Origin: Chelonoidis abingdonii
Taxonomy: Eukaryota > Chordata > Testudines > Testudinidae
Assembly: GCF_003597395.2 (NCBI RefSeq)
Contig: NC_133773.1
Location: 79,312,494 to 79,376,493, forward strand
Direction of reading: 5' to 3'
DNA length: 64,000 nt
The position numbers and the translations under genes are program-made. The notes under the pieces are model-generated. The model did not search any database, had not been told where the DNA came from, and saw only the letters and a program-made list of their open reading frames with translations. Below, piece by piece: positions 13,411 through 25,702 of the stretch; the first letter of the stretch is position 1; every line of letters starts with the position of its first letter.

Positions 13411-13428
13411 TTTTTTTTTTTTTTTTTT
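13411..13428. repeat. Poly-T tract (18)
   Basis: Eighteen uninterrupted T, followed by 'aaatacag'. It could be the antisense poly-A of a lost retrocopy or a polypyrimidine run. No retrocopied gene is visible upstream or downstream. Confidence 0.9.
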
Positions 13429-13931
13429 AAATACAGGTCTCTAATCTTTGGCTAGCTAGGCTGTTGTGACCACATAAACATATGTGTATAATTTACAAAA
13501 GTTATGGAAGTCACAGAGGGCTTACTTTTCCCACTCTTATTCATACTAGGTTGTGTTGTACTCCATGTATTCCCATTGGTTTCTCTGCAGAAATATACAA
13601 GGGAGTGCAGCAGAACTGGGACCAAAATGATAAAATATCTGTACATCTAAGCAAATAATTTGTGTAACCAGTTGGGCTTGTAACCAGGCATTTCCTGGGC
13701 CTCCAAATTTTCAGAATATCAAAGATCTGTAGCAGGTATGTTAGATGTTTCATTCTTTGATAAGTGAATACTTTGCATCATTTAAAATAACTTGTATTTC
13801 TATATGTTGTACTTCCAGATGAATTCATCTTATACAATGCATGTGTGTAAAGTTAGTTTAAAAAATATGCTGCTTTTTACTAAATATTCCCACAATCTGT
13901 TAAAATGTGATTTGTTACAGAAGGGGATGGG

Positions 13932-14017
13932 TAGGATTCTGTGGCCTGCTTTGTGCAGGAGGTCAGACTAGATGATCATATTGGTCCCTTCTGACCTTAA
14001 AGTCTATGAGTCTATAA
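13932..14017 (+). mobile_element. CR1 3' terminal fragment
   Basis: Sense CR1 end: 'tgtggcctgctttgtgcagg', 'aggtcagactagatgatcat', then the short tail repeat 'tctatgagtctata'. Only the last 85 bases of the 3' UTR are present, an extreme 5' truncation. Confidence 0.8.
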
Positions 14018-14481
14018 AACGACCTGTTGTAGCCTGTTAGTCATACACTCCTTACATGGAATTCATTAACGTATTTCTAATTTTTATTTCTATAATGTTT
14101 TACCCTGTGTGTTCAGGGTATGGCTATATTTTGAGCAGGATAATTCTGTATATGGAACAACAATTATTGTATATGCTTGGAAAAGCAAGATACAGAAAAC
14201 ATGCCAGTCACGCTTAACACATGCTTCCAACTTTGATGTCTTAAAATACCTCCTAAATAACAAATATGCATTTATGTTGGAAGACTTTGGGAACAGTGCT
14301 GAAGAAAAATGATTGCAAATATCACATCTTGATTTATTTTAAAAGAAAAAGTATTTTCCTATTGTGACATTTGTCATGTTGTGTCTGAGCCATTTATTGT
14401 ATCTGGGTTACTGTACACATCTTAGAGCTAATGCTATACTTTCATGCGGTATAAAACCCATATGCCCACTACTATCTTTTT

Positions 14482-14575
14482 AAAAGCAGCAGAGAATCCT
14501 GTGGCACCTTATAGACTAGCAGACGTTTTGGATCATGAGCTTTCGTGGGTGAATATCCACTTCGTCAGATGAATG
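14482..14575 (+). repeat. SINE-like repeat, 3' part
   Basis: Contains 'aatcctgtggcaccttatag', 'atcatgagctttcgtgggtg' and ends 'cgtcagatgaatg'. It is about 95% identical by eye to the longer copy at 23572-23704. It lacks the leading part that copy has. This short repeat is abundant in turtle genomes as I know them. I could not assign its class from sequence alone. Confidence 0.75.
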
Positions 14576-14989
14576 TGGTAAAATTTGACATTGTTACATT
14601 TGATAAGTAATAAGGATTACGCTATATGTACTTCCAAAGAGCTATCATCCATGGAAGTGTGAGGGAGACATCCAGGAACTTTTCCCCAAACCTGAACTAA
14701 ATGACCCAACCCAGGCAGCACTATCCTAGGGAGTTTTCCTCCCACCATCAAGCCCTTCCTGTCATGATATACACCTGTGCTGCACTCTGTATGCATCATT
14801 CCCTATAAGTCACTATTATCTTTCACCCTCAACTCTTCAAAAGAAGTAGAAATAATATCTGACCCAGCTCATCTATGATATGGGGTTAGATTTGTGTTAA
14901 CTTAAGAATTCTCTTTTTTGGTTTTGTGAATGCCATGTTGTATATCAATTATTTTGAATGTAACCTTAAAGTGTGGCTTTGAGTATTCA

Positions 14990-15445
14990 GTTGAAGCCGG
15001 AACCTAACACTTCATGGAAAGACTATGCCTGGGATATTATGATAGAGTGATCAGGGGCCATCAGCATGGAATGGCTTTACCCCAGTGGAACAATGGATTT
15101 GCCACCAGCAGGGCCTTTGACTGAAGAACCTGGGGGAAAATGGGAGAAGCCCTAGAAAATCCCCAATGGAAGCATTGGGGCAGAAAAAGTGCTAGAAGTT
15201 GTTTAAAAAGAGAAATGCTCTCTATGCAAAACATGCCATTTACCTGACAAAAGCAAGAGAGATAGGCCTAAAAGACTGAAAGGGTTGCCTGGCCCAAATG
15301 ACTCAGACCAAAACCGGGAATCAATGGGAGGCGAGGACACCAAGAGACCATGTTCTGTAGTTTGATGTTTTCCATAGATCTGTAACTCTCGTATGCTTTT
15401 TAAGAGTAAAGTGTGTTTATTAAATTCCTTTGCTAAACCTGTATT
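14990..15445 (+). other. LTR-like block, unclassified
   Basis: A moderately GC-rich block in AT-rich surroundings that ends in 'gagtaaagtgtgtttatta', reminiscent of an R/U5 segment. Neither terminal TG/CA nor target duplication can be placed. It may be unrelated to retroelements. Confidence 0.25.
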
Positions 15446-15539
15446 TTATTGTTAGATATACCTACAGAGACAATGTGGCAAACTAGAAAAGCTGTGAAGG
15501 GTATGCTTATGTTCATTTTGGATAAAATGTGGTTTGCAG

Positions 15540-15960
15540 GGTGCTTATGCATAGGGAAGCATGCTGTGGCTCACCACCCTAGGAACATTCTAGAGAAGGC
15601 CAGGGGGAGAGGGGCGAGCTCAGCATGTGGAATGGAGAACTATGACCATGTGGTAAACAAATCCATATATACAAAAGTTAACTCTTATTGGTTAGAGGTT
15701 CATGTTATGTAACTTGTTATGTGAGTGCCATGTGCTATAAAATAGCAAGGGGAGGGGCTCCTTGCTGGACGGACTCTGCCTGATTTTTTGTACCAGGGGC
15801 TCTCCTTTTGTACATACTGAATAAACCTTTGTTGAATTGAATCAAATCGCATCGAATTGAATTGCATCACATCGAATCGAAGTCCCTTGATTCTACCCAG
15901 CATCAGACTCATTGGGAACCACAAAATCCCAACAGCTGAGAAACCCAAAGTTAGGAACAG
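15540..15960 (+). mobile_element. Probable solo LTR with promoter and poly-A signal
   Basis: Several LTR hallmarks stand in the right order on the plus strand. An inverted CCAAT ('attgg', near 15688) is followed by a TATA box (TATAAAAT, 15736-15743) flanked by GC-rich sequence, and then AATAAA at 15820-15825, about 84 bases after the TATA. A pentamer-rich stretch follows. No coding sequence flanks it, so it would be a solo LTR. The borders are uncertain and I could not find a target duplication. Confidence 0.5.
15830..15881. repeat. Imperfect ATTGA/ATCGA pentamer array
   Basis: About ten imperfect pentamers of the type TTGAA, ATCGA or TCGCA run directly after the poly-A signal of the LTR-like block ('gttgaattgaatcaaatcg' and onward). 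CpG-containing and TpG/CpA units are mixed, as expected if one unit decayed by CpG deamination. Confidence 0.8.
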
Positions 15961-16059
15961 TGATCAGTCACCACACCCAGACCCAGAGAGTTTAGGTATT
16001 AAGTCCTTGGATCCAGTCACCATGGACTGTGTTCATCCAGTGACCATTTAACCAGGTTG

Positions 16060-16890
16060 TAACATGAGGCAAAGGATATTTACAACTAGGCATTGAAGTA
16101 ACTCAAAAATCGTGAATAGGCTAAATGAATTCATCTTCAGCCAAGCTATGGTAGAAGAACCTAATTGGATAATGGGACGTAGGCATCTAAGTCACTCAGT
16201 CACTTTTGAAATGTTAACCGATCCAGGGGTAGGGACAAAAACGTAAGCTGCAGACATTTTAAAATTTGGAAGAGCCATTGTATTGACAAAGTGCCCACAC
16301 TAAACCTCTCCTCCTACCCTCTGTCATTTTTCACCAGAGCTTTAACAGTTCCTTTGCCTAAGGCTGTGGAAATACAAAATTTGAAAAAAGATAGTATTTG
16401 TTCATCTTGCAGATGTATAAACATGCATTAAAAATGAGCATCCATGTTCATTGATTTAAAAATTAGTTTCATGTATGCATGTCTAGTGTTAATTGTAATG
16501 TTTGTACTATACTAATCATTGTTCTATATTAGACACAAAACTAATATGACTCATGTAATTGGTGGCATATGGAATCTTTATCAAGAATGGGGATTATTAC
16601 CTTCAGTACATATTTGTCTAATCAGGAATTTGTGAAGGACATATTTACCTTGTACCATGTATCAATGTAAGGAAGGGCCAAGCCAGTATAACCACTAGCT
16701 AATTAAAAGTGAGTCAGTTTGTGCTGCAAATTTTTAGGTTGACCATCTTGTTATACATTAGTAAGGTAATAGAGAGGTTCCCCGTCCCCCACACCCAAGC
16801 TTTGAGGGCATAGTTAAAGTGTATTTCTATGCTCTCAGATGAGTGGGTTTCTTTTAAGTTTAGACTTAACCATTAAAACACAGATAAATA
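16060..16890. other. Stretch without recognised gene
   Basis: No repeat, exon or RNA gene recognised. Confidence 0.45.
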
Positions 16891-16891
16891 T

Positions 16892-17064
16892 GTTCATAGA
16901 ATAGCAGGGTTGGAAGAGACTGCAGGAGGTCATCTAGTCCATCCCCTTGCTCAACTGAGGACCAATCCCCAGATAGATTTTTGCCCCAAATCACCCCTTC
17001 AGGGATTGAGCTCCCACTGCTAAGTTTAGCAGGCTAATACTCAAACCACTGAGCTATCCCCCCA
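16892..17064 (-). mobile_element. Cry-type tRNA-derived SINE, antisense
   Basis: Read on the minus strand it begins with a tRNA-like head: 'ggatagctcagtggtttgag' (Pol III box A region) and a degraded box B region 'agtgggagctcaatccc'. The body follows ('gattggtcctcagttgag', 'gactagatgacctcctgca'), ending in the 'tattctatgaa' tail. This is the tRNA-Lys-related SINE I recognise from cryptodire turtles. It is full length apart from small deletions relative to the sense copy at 25703. Confidence 0.85.
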
Positions 17065-17945
17065 ATTACTACTTCTACATAAGTTTTTCACCATTATCTA
17101 CTGATTTGTATATATTTAGTCAATTTACAATTGTTTTGTCTAAATATATTTTTATTAAGCAACATTAAGTTCCCTCTATAGCAACCACAAATAGCATATT
17201 AGAAGTCTAGAGAAATATCCTGCTTTGATCTGCAAGTAAAACTCTCATTGAACTAAATTGGAATTTTGCATAAGTTTTTGTCCTTTACTTTTGAGTCATC
17301 CAGGAAGAAGGTGTCTTTGAGGTTTCACAGACAGTTTATGTGATACAGTTTGCTCATAAATGGTCATCAATAATATTAGTCTGGAAACAGTTTCAGAAGA
17401 AACAAAAGCATGTGCAAGTTATTCTTGTTTTGAAGGTCAGCTAACTTTGAATATTTTCAAAAAGGGTAAGTCTCCTTATGTAAATTGTTTAAAGCAAGAT
17501 CAACTATTCACAAAAGGATATGGAAAATAACTTGATGAATACAATCATATCAATCCAAAACAAGTGACATGGCTTTCAAGTGTCCTTGGGTGTAAAATTT
17601 TCAAAACACTGTGTACTAGTAAAGGTAAATAGCTACTTGTTTTTATTTCTGAAGACACAGTAAAATAACTGTATATATGTTGTTTCAGCACTATATACAA
17701 AGGGGACCAATGAACAATTAACAGAGTAGTATTTTCTCAACAATGATTTCAGAATGAGTTTATTTTCCAAAAAAGGAAGCAATAGTTAACTGAGGATGCT
17801 ATTTAATTGTACAAATAGAAGCTGTGATTCTGGAGGGATCTAAGCTGCATATAAGAGAGGCCAAATGTATATTCTCTAAATTTCATGAGCTCTCTTTTTT
17901 TCCCTCAGTATTTATCAGGGACATGTCTTTTAAAATACAGGATTG
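17065..17945. other. Stretch without recognised gene
   Basis: AT-rich, no recognised repeat or exon before CR1 similarity starts near 17950. Confidence 0.45.
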
Positions 17946-17949
17946 TGTA

Positions 17950-19412
17950 CAGTAGTAGATATAACTTCATAGCAGATGCAGACAATAAAATTGTCAGACA
18001 CATAGAAAAACATAAACTGTTAAGCAATAGTCAACATGGTTTTTGTAAAGGGAAATCGTGTCTTACTAATCTATTAGAGTTCTTTGAGGGGTCAACAAAC
18101 AAGTGGGACAAGGGATCCAGTGGAACATAGCGTACTTAGGATTTCCAGAAAGCCTTTGACTAAGGCTCTCACAAAGGCTCTTACGTAAATTAGCTGTCTC
18201 GGGATACAAAGGGAAGGTCCTTGTATGGATGAGGAACTGGTTAAAAACAGACAGTGAACAAAGGGTAGGATTAATCCGTAAAATCTCAGATGGAGAGGTA
18301 ACTAGTGATGTTTCCCATAGGGAGAGTCTAGGACATCCTATTTCAAATTATTCATACATGATCTGGAGAAAGGGGTAAACATTGAGGTGGCAAAGTTTTG
18401 CAGATGCTACTAAAGTAACTTAGATAGTAGACCTAAAGCAGATTGTGAAGACTTCAAAAAGATCTCGTAAAACTATGATTGGGCAACAAAATGGCAAATG
18501 AAATTTAATGTGTACAAAATGTAAAGTAAGCACATTGGAAAAATAACCACTATACATACAATATGATGGGGGCTAATTTAGCTACAATGAGTCAGGAAAA
18601 GATCTTGCGTCATCATGATAGTTCTCTGAAGATGTCCACAGCATGCGCTTAGCGAGGGGAGTCAAAAAAGCAATACAGGATGTTAGGAATCATCTAAAAA
18701 GGGGATCGAGAAAAGACTTGAGAAATATTATGCCCTTATATAAATCCATGGTCGTGGGCCACATCTGGAATACTGTGTACGATGTGGCTCCTCACCTCAA
18801 GAATATCTACCAGGCACTAGAAAAGGTTTCAGAAAAGGGCAACTAGAAATGATTTAGAGTTTGGAGAGGGTCCCATAGCGAGGAAAGATAAGAGGCTAAG
18901 GTCCGTCGTTTCAGTCTTTGGAAAGAGGAGACTAGGGGGAATATGATGAGGTATATAAAATCATTGAGTGATGTAGAAGTGGATAGAGTTATTTACTTAT
19001 TCTTATTTCATACATACAGAACTAGGGTTCAACCTAATGAAATTAATAGGCAGCAGGTTTAAAACAAATAAAAGAAGTTTCTTCTTCTTCACCGCGCACA
19101 GTCAGCTTGTGGAACTCCTTACCTGAGAAGGTTGTGAAGGCTGGGACTATAACAATGTTTAAAAGGGAACTGGATAAATTCATGGTGGCTAAGTCCATAA
19201 ATGGCTATTAGCCAGGAAGGGTAAAGAATGATGTCCCTAGCCTCTGTTCATCAGAGGATGGAGATGGATGGCTGGAGAGAGATCATTTGATCTTTGCCTG
19301 TTAGCTTCATTCTGGGGCACCTGGCATTGGCCACTGTCGGTAGACAGATACTAGGCTAGATGGACATTTGGTCTGACCCGGTACGGCCGTTCTTATGTTC
19401 TTATGTTATCAA
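17950..19412 (+). mobile_element. CR1 LINE 3' half, sense
   Basis: Starts inside the RT domain (residues KIVRHIEKHKLLSNSQHGF, then GKSCLTNLLEFFEG) and runs through the ORF2 C-terminal region to the 3' UTR ('aatggctattagccaggaag', 'gatctttgcctgttag', 'gtctgacccggtacggccgt'). It ends in the tail repeat 'ttcttatgttcttatgtt'. The catalytic box reads FADAT near 18398 instead of FADDT, and the frame is broken by several stops and shifts. It is 5' truncated, with no endonuclease or ORF1. Confidence 0.85.
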
Positions 19413-19669
19413 ATAAGCTAATGTGCTGATTTTGGCATTTCCCAAAACATGACAGTGTCAGGGCAATATTAAGATGCATGTTGTTTAAGATTGCCTTCTG
19501 GCCTTATTCAAAACTGATGGAACTCAATGGAAGAAAAATAGAGACTGTTCATATACCTTAGAGAGTTCTAAATTAACTATGAACTAAGGAAAGGGATCTG
19601 GGCAATATTTGTGCACAGCTCAATGAAAACCTCAGCTTAACATGTAGCTGTGGCCAAGTAAACAAATTA

Positions 19670-20200
19670 GATGTAAGCATAGGTAAGGAACAGGATGGAG
19701 AATAATACAGGTAATATTATGCCATTATATGCATCAATGGTGTGCCCTCATCTGGAATCCTGCATGCAATACTGGTCACCTCATCTCAAAGAGGACATTG
19801 CAGAATTATAGGGGGTTCAGAGAAGAACAAGAAGATTCATTATAGGCCCAGAAAAATTATTCTATATAAAGAGATTGAAAAGATTGGAATTGTTTACCTT
19901 AGAAAGAAGATGAAAAAGAGGGGACATGGTAAAACTATATAAAATAATAAGTAGTATAGAGGAGGTAAATCAGGAGCTTTTATTCTCTTGATCTAACACT
20001 ACAAAAAAGGTGACCTTCAATGAAACTGAAAGGTAGAAGATTAGACCATCTAATTAGATTATGAAACTCATTGCCATGGGCTGCTGTTAAAGAATTTATC
20101 AAGATCCATATCCTGTGGGGTTCTTACACCTTCTTCTGAAGCATCTGGTGCAGAATATGAGAGGGGCAAAAGGTCTTCACAAAACAGTTTAAATTTTCGG
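19670..20200 (+). mobile_element. CR1 LINE fragment, older, sense
   Basis: The frame at 19742-19942 follows the CR1 ORF2 C-terminal region (HLESC-like start, 'YRPRKIILYKEIEKIGIVYL', 'KKRGHGKT'), then 'atgaaactcattgccatggg' and 'cttctgaagcatctggtgca' of the 3' UTR. It is more diverged than the copy at 17950 and lacks the terminal tail. A separate insertion, since it repeats the same ORF2 region. Confidence 0.75.
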
Positions 20201-20570
20201 TGTCACTAAAAATGCAGTTTGGCGGACAAATAATATGGTAATATTTATACTTCTTCCTTCATTAAATTGGTTTGTGTAATTCACTGTGCCCTTCTCTGTT
20301 AAAACTGTTTCCTTCCAAAAGGGGTAAAGAGGAAACCTTAGGGTCCACCATGTGGTTATGATACCAAAATTGAGTCTGAGGCAATGTTACTTATGTAAGA
20401 GGCACCAAGAACAATACTGAAGCAATATGGCATATCAGTGTGATGGTACCACATTGAGGTGGGTTAAGTAGCCAAAAGCTAGATTTTTTCCTTGGGAAAT
20501 GTCAACTCTACTTTAGCTTGTCTTTTTTGTATTATAAAATGAGTGATATGGAAAAATATTGAAAATGTTC
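20201..20570. other. Short stretch without recognised gene
   Basis: Unique AT-rich sequence between the CR1 fragment and the hAT fragment. Nothing recognised. Confidence 0.45.
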
Positions 20571-20578
20571 CTGTGGAC

Positions 20579-20735
20579 CAGCGTTTCTCAAACATGGGTC
20601 ACTGCTTGTGTAGGGAAAGCTCCTGGCAGGCTGGGTTGGTGTGTTTACCTGCCCCATCCACAAGTCCGGCTAATCGTGGCTCCCACTGGCCGTGGATCCC
20701 TGCTCCAGGCCAATGGGAGCTGCTGGAAGTGGAGG
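20579..20735 (+). mobile_element. hAT-type MITE, left part
   Basis: Opens with the hAT-like terminus 'cagcgtttctcaaac' and continues 'gtagggaaagctcctggcag' and 'ggctcccactggccgtggat', a GC-rich body known from turtle hAT MITEs. The right terminus is not present, so the copy is truncated. The two open frames here (20543-20800 and 20559-20750) are shadows of it. Confidence 0.65.
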
Positions 20736-21284
20736 CACTGCTATCTGTAACAAAACCACTGCTCAGCTGCCTAGCCCTGACGGTGCATAAAGTTCACTGA
20801 GCACCTAAGTTTCTGTCGGTGGGCACACACAAAGCCACCTAAAACCTGACTCTGTCCCACAGCGAACAAGCTGCTTAGAGCTTTCACTCATGCCTATGTT
20901 CTGGCAGGATTTTAAAACCAGGTGTTCTTTGCATGTCTTACCTGTGAGGCCCAAGCTGGTAGGCCAGCTCAGAGCACAACTTTGATAACAGGTATTGCAC
21001 TTCCTAGGTGAGTGCCCTAAACACTTAACTATTAGCTATAATATTTTTATATAATAGTGTGTATAATAATATATAATATAATAGTCCAGGGACAGAGAAA
21101 CAACTGACCTATCTTAGGAGAGGGTTCACAGCCACGTATTATGAGCAGCCTGTTTGTCAGATGCCAAAGACATGGATCAGTGGGACATAGGCAACTGAAT
21201 ACCTTTGAGAATCTCCCTAAATCTTACTGCTGGCTAGCTCAGGCAGTTCCCTGCTCAGGTTGTTGACTCTGGGAATCCCTCAGT

Positions 21285-21582
21285 GGGTATGCCTACACTC
21301 CAGCTGGGAGTGAGCCTTCCAGCCTGGATATATAGACTCATGATAGCAGGGCTTGAGAGAGCACATTAAAAATACAGTGTGGACTTTGTGGTGCTAGCAG
21401 CAGCTCAGGTTCGCAAGTGCACCCAACCCCTTGGGTCTGAGCTTGGGTAGCTACTCTGAGTCTCTGCAGAAGCCCATACCATCCGCACTGCTTTTTTTAG
21501 CACACTAGCTCAAGATCACCTGGTGCAAGTCTGTTTACCTGGACTGGCATGCTCACTCACAGCTGCAATGTAGACATACACT
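21285..21582. mobile_element. Complete 298-bp MITE, Harbinger-type termini
   Basis: Terminal inverted repeats of about 31 bases: left 'gggtatgcctacactccagc', right (reverse complement) 'gtgtatgtctacattgcagc', both continuing into 'GAGTGAGC'. The GTCTACA core is shared with the Harbinger element at 40398. No coding capacity. Target duplication is not clear: the right flank has TTA three bases out, the left flank does not. Confidence 0.75.
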
Positions 21583-22311
21583 CTTAGGCATCTAACTGTC
21601 TTCATAGAATGCTTGGGGACCTGGGAACCTAACTTGGGGCTGTGAATTTCACTCTGTGGCAAGACTCCTAGGAGCTAGGCATTGCAACACATAAGCCTCC
21701 TTTGAGAATCTAGTCCATAATCCTAAAGTATAAGCTCTTTGAGTCTAAAGAACTCTTTACCCCTCCCACATTATGTCCCCACACAGAGCATGAGAATTTG
21801 TCCCCTCCCCAAGAAAATAATCTGTGCCAGAGGTCTCTTATCAGCATCAGTTTGCTCACAGTAACAGCTGGTAATAAAATAGTTCAACTGACATTTTATT
21901 CTTTTCCATGTTTCATTAATTTATCAATTTAAGGTAATACTGTTAGGTGCATACAAGTTTGGCATGAAAAGATTCCATTTATTTCAGTGGTCATTCAGTT
22001 ACCAGTAATTTGAATGGGCTTGACTGTAATTTTTGTTGGCTCCTAAGGAGTTGCTAAATACATCACAAGCTTTGAAAAAAAAATTCAGATTTACTTGCCA
22101 TTTACAGATTAACAGAAGTTTCTCCCTTTATTTTCAATGATGAGCATCACTGCCTTTCTTTTCCATTTAAGTGAACTTACTGACCAATTGGCCATCCTTC
22201 ATACTGATACCAAATCATATATATTTTCCCACAGGTCTTTACAACCTGGAGATCTAGAGTGAAATCACAGCCCCTTGAAATGGATGGTAAAACTTCCCAT
22301 TAACTTCACAG
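21583..22311. other. Stretch without recognised gene
   Basis: No exon or repeat recognised. Confidence 0.45.
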
Positions 22312-22744
22312 ATTCTAGGACTGGAAGGGACCTCGAGAGGTCATCGAGTCCAGTCCCCTGCCCTCATGGCAGGACCAAATACTGTCTAAACCATTCCTGA
22401 TAGACATTTATTTAACCTACTCTTAAATATCTCCAGAGATGGAGATTCCACAACCTCCCTAGGCAATTTATTCCAGTGTTTAACCACCCTGACAGTTAGG
22501 AACTTTTTCTTAATGTCCAACCTAAACCTCCCTTGCTGCAGTTTAAGCCCATTGCTTCTTGTTCTATCATTAGAGGCTAAGGTGAACAAGTTTTCTCCCT
22601 CCTCCTTATGACACCCTTTTAGCTACCTGAACACTGCTATCACATCCCCTCTCAGTCTTCTCTTTTCCAAACTAAACAAACCCAATTCTTTCAGCCTTCC
22701 TTTATAGGTCATGTTCTCAAGACCTTTAATCATTCTTGTTGATT
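22312..22744 (-). mobile_element. CR1 LINE 3' end, antisense
   Basis: On the minus strand it carries the last part of CR1 ORF2 (22386-22589 in one unbroken frame). Readable residues are [34 protein letters not shown] and FKSRLNKCLSGMV. The 3' UTR and 'tctagaatctg' end follow at 22312. This stretch is the least damaged CR1 coding segment in the window. It belongs to the same subfamily as the sense copy ending at 62320. Confidence 0.88.
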
Positions 22745-23571
22745 AAATATCCCATCATGTTAGAAGACATTCTGCTTTGGATAAGATGTGAAATTGAGGT
22801 CCTGAGTATTTGATTGCAATACGGGTCCTATGTCACTTTTCAAAGGTTGTAGCCCCAATGCCACCCTTCAGGTGAGTACATTTTTCTGAAATTCTACTTG
22901 AAGTTTCAGTCTGGTAGAGTATTTACCTACCTTTTCTGTCCTAAACAGTTTTCAACACTGTATAAAGTAATGTAACCAGTGGTGAGAGTCCTTTACTAAA
23001 ATGTCTTCACCCAACTGAAGGGAGGACTGGATTTCATTTGATCTTCCTCTGACTGTGTTCACATCCACTCTGGATACAGCTGGACCATTCTTTCTGAGGA
23101 CAGATTTACTGGCTGATAAAAATACTTTAGAAGAGCACGCATTTTGACTGAAGACGAGATGTCAGGTATTTTCATAACATCTCAGGGAGGATACATACAG
23201 AATTCCCAACAAAGACTTTCAATTTCATCTACATTTCTCACAACTTGAAAATTCTACTCTGTTATCAGTCTAATCAGTGTATTTGTCTAGGAGTCTTACC
23301 CAGTCTATGAGCAGAATCCAATCTGGATTCAGCAGGAGGTAAACTTTTAAAGTGTGCATTTCAGAAAACCAGAGCTCCAATCTGATAAAGAGCTATAGCT
23401 GTAAGACCAGTGATAGAGGTGCTCAGTGTACAGGTGTTGAGAGGAGCTAGGGTTAAGAACAAAGAGTAGATGACAGAGTCTAGATCTTAGCTGGGGGAAC
23501 CCATTCCATCAGGAGCATAGTTACTGCCTAGATTAGCAGAGATTTGCCTGCCTATGGTATTTTTAAAAAGA
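22745..23571. other. Stretch without recognised gene
   Basis: No exon or named repeat recognised. Confidence 0.45.
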
Positions 23572-23704
23572 CAGTATCAGAGGGGTAGCTGTGTTAGTCT
23601 GAATCTGTAAAAGCAGCAGAGAATCCTGTGGCACCTTATAGACTAACAGACATTTTGGATCATGAGCTTTCGTGGGTGAATACCCACTTCATCAGATGAA
23701 TGAC
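23572..23704 (+). repeat. SINE-like repeat, longer copy
   Basis: Starts 'agtatcagaggggtagctgt' and 'gttagtctgaatctgtaaaa', then the same body as 14482-14575, ending 'catcagatgaatgactg'. The lead 'ggtagctgtgttagtctg' loosely resembles a Pol III box A, but no convincing box B is visible. Confidence 0.78.
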
Positions 23705-25032
23705 TGAAAATTCATCTGAATTTTACCACTGTACATTTCAGCTTTGTGATAATGTTTTATACTTTTTCGAAATTTAATATTCAGCAACTGACATAAGATT
23801 CATTTCAGGATGGGCTATTCTCTAAAAGTCTTGAAGCTAGTAATCCTAAGCAACCATCTGGCTGTCAAAAATTCTCTAGGCTTGTAATTTTTAAATTAAG
23901 TAAACCTTGGTAAAATAGCTACCCTGAGTAATGTTATTTGCCACTGAGGAACAGAACATCAGACCTATTTTTGTTCCTTACTCTGTTCTGCAGCGCAGTG
24001 CTCACTCTAGATCTAGTTTATGCAATAGAGTTCAATGAGGTTATGGCAATACAAACATAGACAGTGCATCTGTTTTGGCAATTGGACAAGAAGTGTCAAT
24101 CAAATGTGAAAGAATATCTTCATACAAATTGCTAACAGCAAAAAGGAGCTTTGCCACTGGAGGAATTCACAGGAATTATAGGAAAATCAGTCAGATTATT
24201 ACTGATTGATTTATTTTATGTTGAATGGGTAACAGTGGGAAATAGTTCTTATAATGTGCCTGTTGTGAATTACAAAGTATGATTAAAAGAACCAGCAGCA
24301 CATGATTTAATAGTTTAGAACAAAGAATTTTATGTTCAAATAATTATATGCTTCTATATATTCATTATATGCTAGTGGTTGCAGGCTACCAATTCTGTCA
24401 CCTTCTGTTTTTTCCCCTCATCCTCTTACACGCCCCCTACTCCAATCCAATGGAAAATGTATTCAGACCCCTACTTCCAACAGCTGTGGTGCTAGGGAAC
24501 CACTCCTCATGGGCTTACTGCACTGGCCCTTAAAGATTCACTTCAGTGTACCAGGCTCAGAGAAATGCCACCCTCCCTTGGTTGAGGCTTGACAATGATT
24601 ACCATGACTCTTGGTGGGGGATTCTTCTTATCACAAGCACCCTGAGGTATATATGCCTCCTAGATTAAAGGTCCAATGCACTGGGTTAGAAGGTGTTTTC
24701 ACAGTCTTGCTGCAGATGAATGAGTTAGGGGCCCAAATGTGATCTCTTCTTTGATTGGGGAGGTATTGATGGGCCACCTTACTGCACCTCCCAAAGTCAG
24801 GAAGATGACACACGATGGAAAGAAGACCTTTGCTCCTTCCCTTCTATCAAAAACTTGTAAAGATAAGTGTGATGGGAGCTGGAAACAGCTGAGGGGGAAA
24901 GAGTGATATGAGGAGTTTCTTCTTTTCCTATATTCTCAGTCAAGGCCAAGCTAATGATTATATACATAGGCACGGTACACTGTGTATTCTTTCCAAAATT
25001 TTGGAGAGGATATATGTTTCTCTAGCCACTTT
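23705..25032. other. Stretch without recognised gene
   Basis: Moderately GC-rich between 24400 and 24900 but no exon pattern or repeat I can name. Confidence 0.4.
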
Positions 25033-25131
25033 CATTGCTTGCTTGGGCAGAGGGAGTGTGTGTTTGTATGCTTTTCCTGTCTCAGGTCTGATGCTGAAAC
25101 CAGGTATTATGGTTGTCAGAAGCAGCTGTCA
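25033..25131 (+). repeat. Local direct repeat, copy A
   Basis: Begins 'cattgcttgcttgggcagag' and ends 'gttgtcagaagcagctg'. It matches copy B at 26771-26880 except for an 18-base block missing here and a few substitutions. No open frame is conserved between the copies, so it is not coding. Confidence 0.85.
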
Positions 25132-25702
25132 TTGTCCAGCCTGCTGAAGTCAGCAAGGAGGATGTGAGCTTCCCTATGGCAGTACATGCAGTGTTGGTGT
25201 TCGTTGCTTGCCAAGGAAGATCAGGGGCAGGAGGCAGAGAGTTTGAAGCCCTGAGTCCTGGGCACTGTCTGGTATCTGAACAGGATATGAGTGGTTACTG
25301 TTTTGCAGCACAAAGTAGAAGCTGTGGACACTAAAAGTTCCAGCTCGGACTGTGCGGTGATGAAAACAAATGGTAGAGGCTGTCAGTCCACCCAACCCTT
25401 TATCACCTCTGTTAGAGGCATAAGGTGAGCCTGGGCTCATGCAGGGACCAATGGACACTACTTTCAAATTCTCCAAATGCAGGCATATGGTGCCTATGTG
25501 TAACCCCCAGTGAAATGCAATTGGTATCATCACTAGAAGAACTATCTTTAGCTAGCCACATGCCGATGGAAGCAGTAATATGTAATGTATACAAGAAATG
25601 ACAATTAATAATAACCCTGCACTCTTGTATAGAACTATTTCCTGCCAACAGTTTTTATGAAAAACTCTCATTGATTTCATTTGGAGTAGTGTAGCTAGAA
25701 TG
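25132..25702. other. Stretch without recognised gene
   Basis: Open frames on both strands overlap each other (25174-25533, 25412-25648 minus; 25113-25334 plus) with no recognised product. Confidence 0.4.

Noticed and set aside
13411..13428. Antisense poly-A of a processed pseudogene
   Set aside because: No retrocopied coding sequence is visible on either side and no flanking duplication was found.
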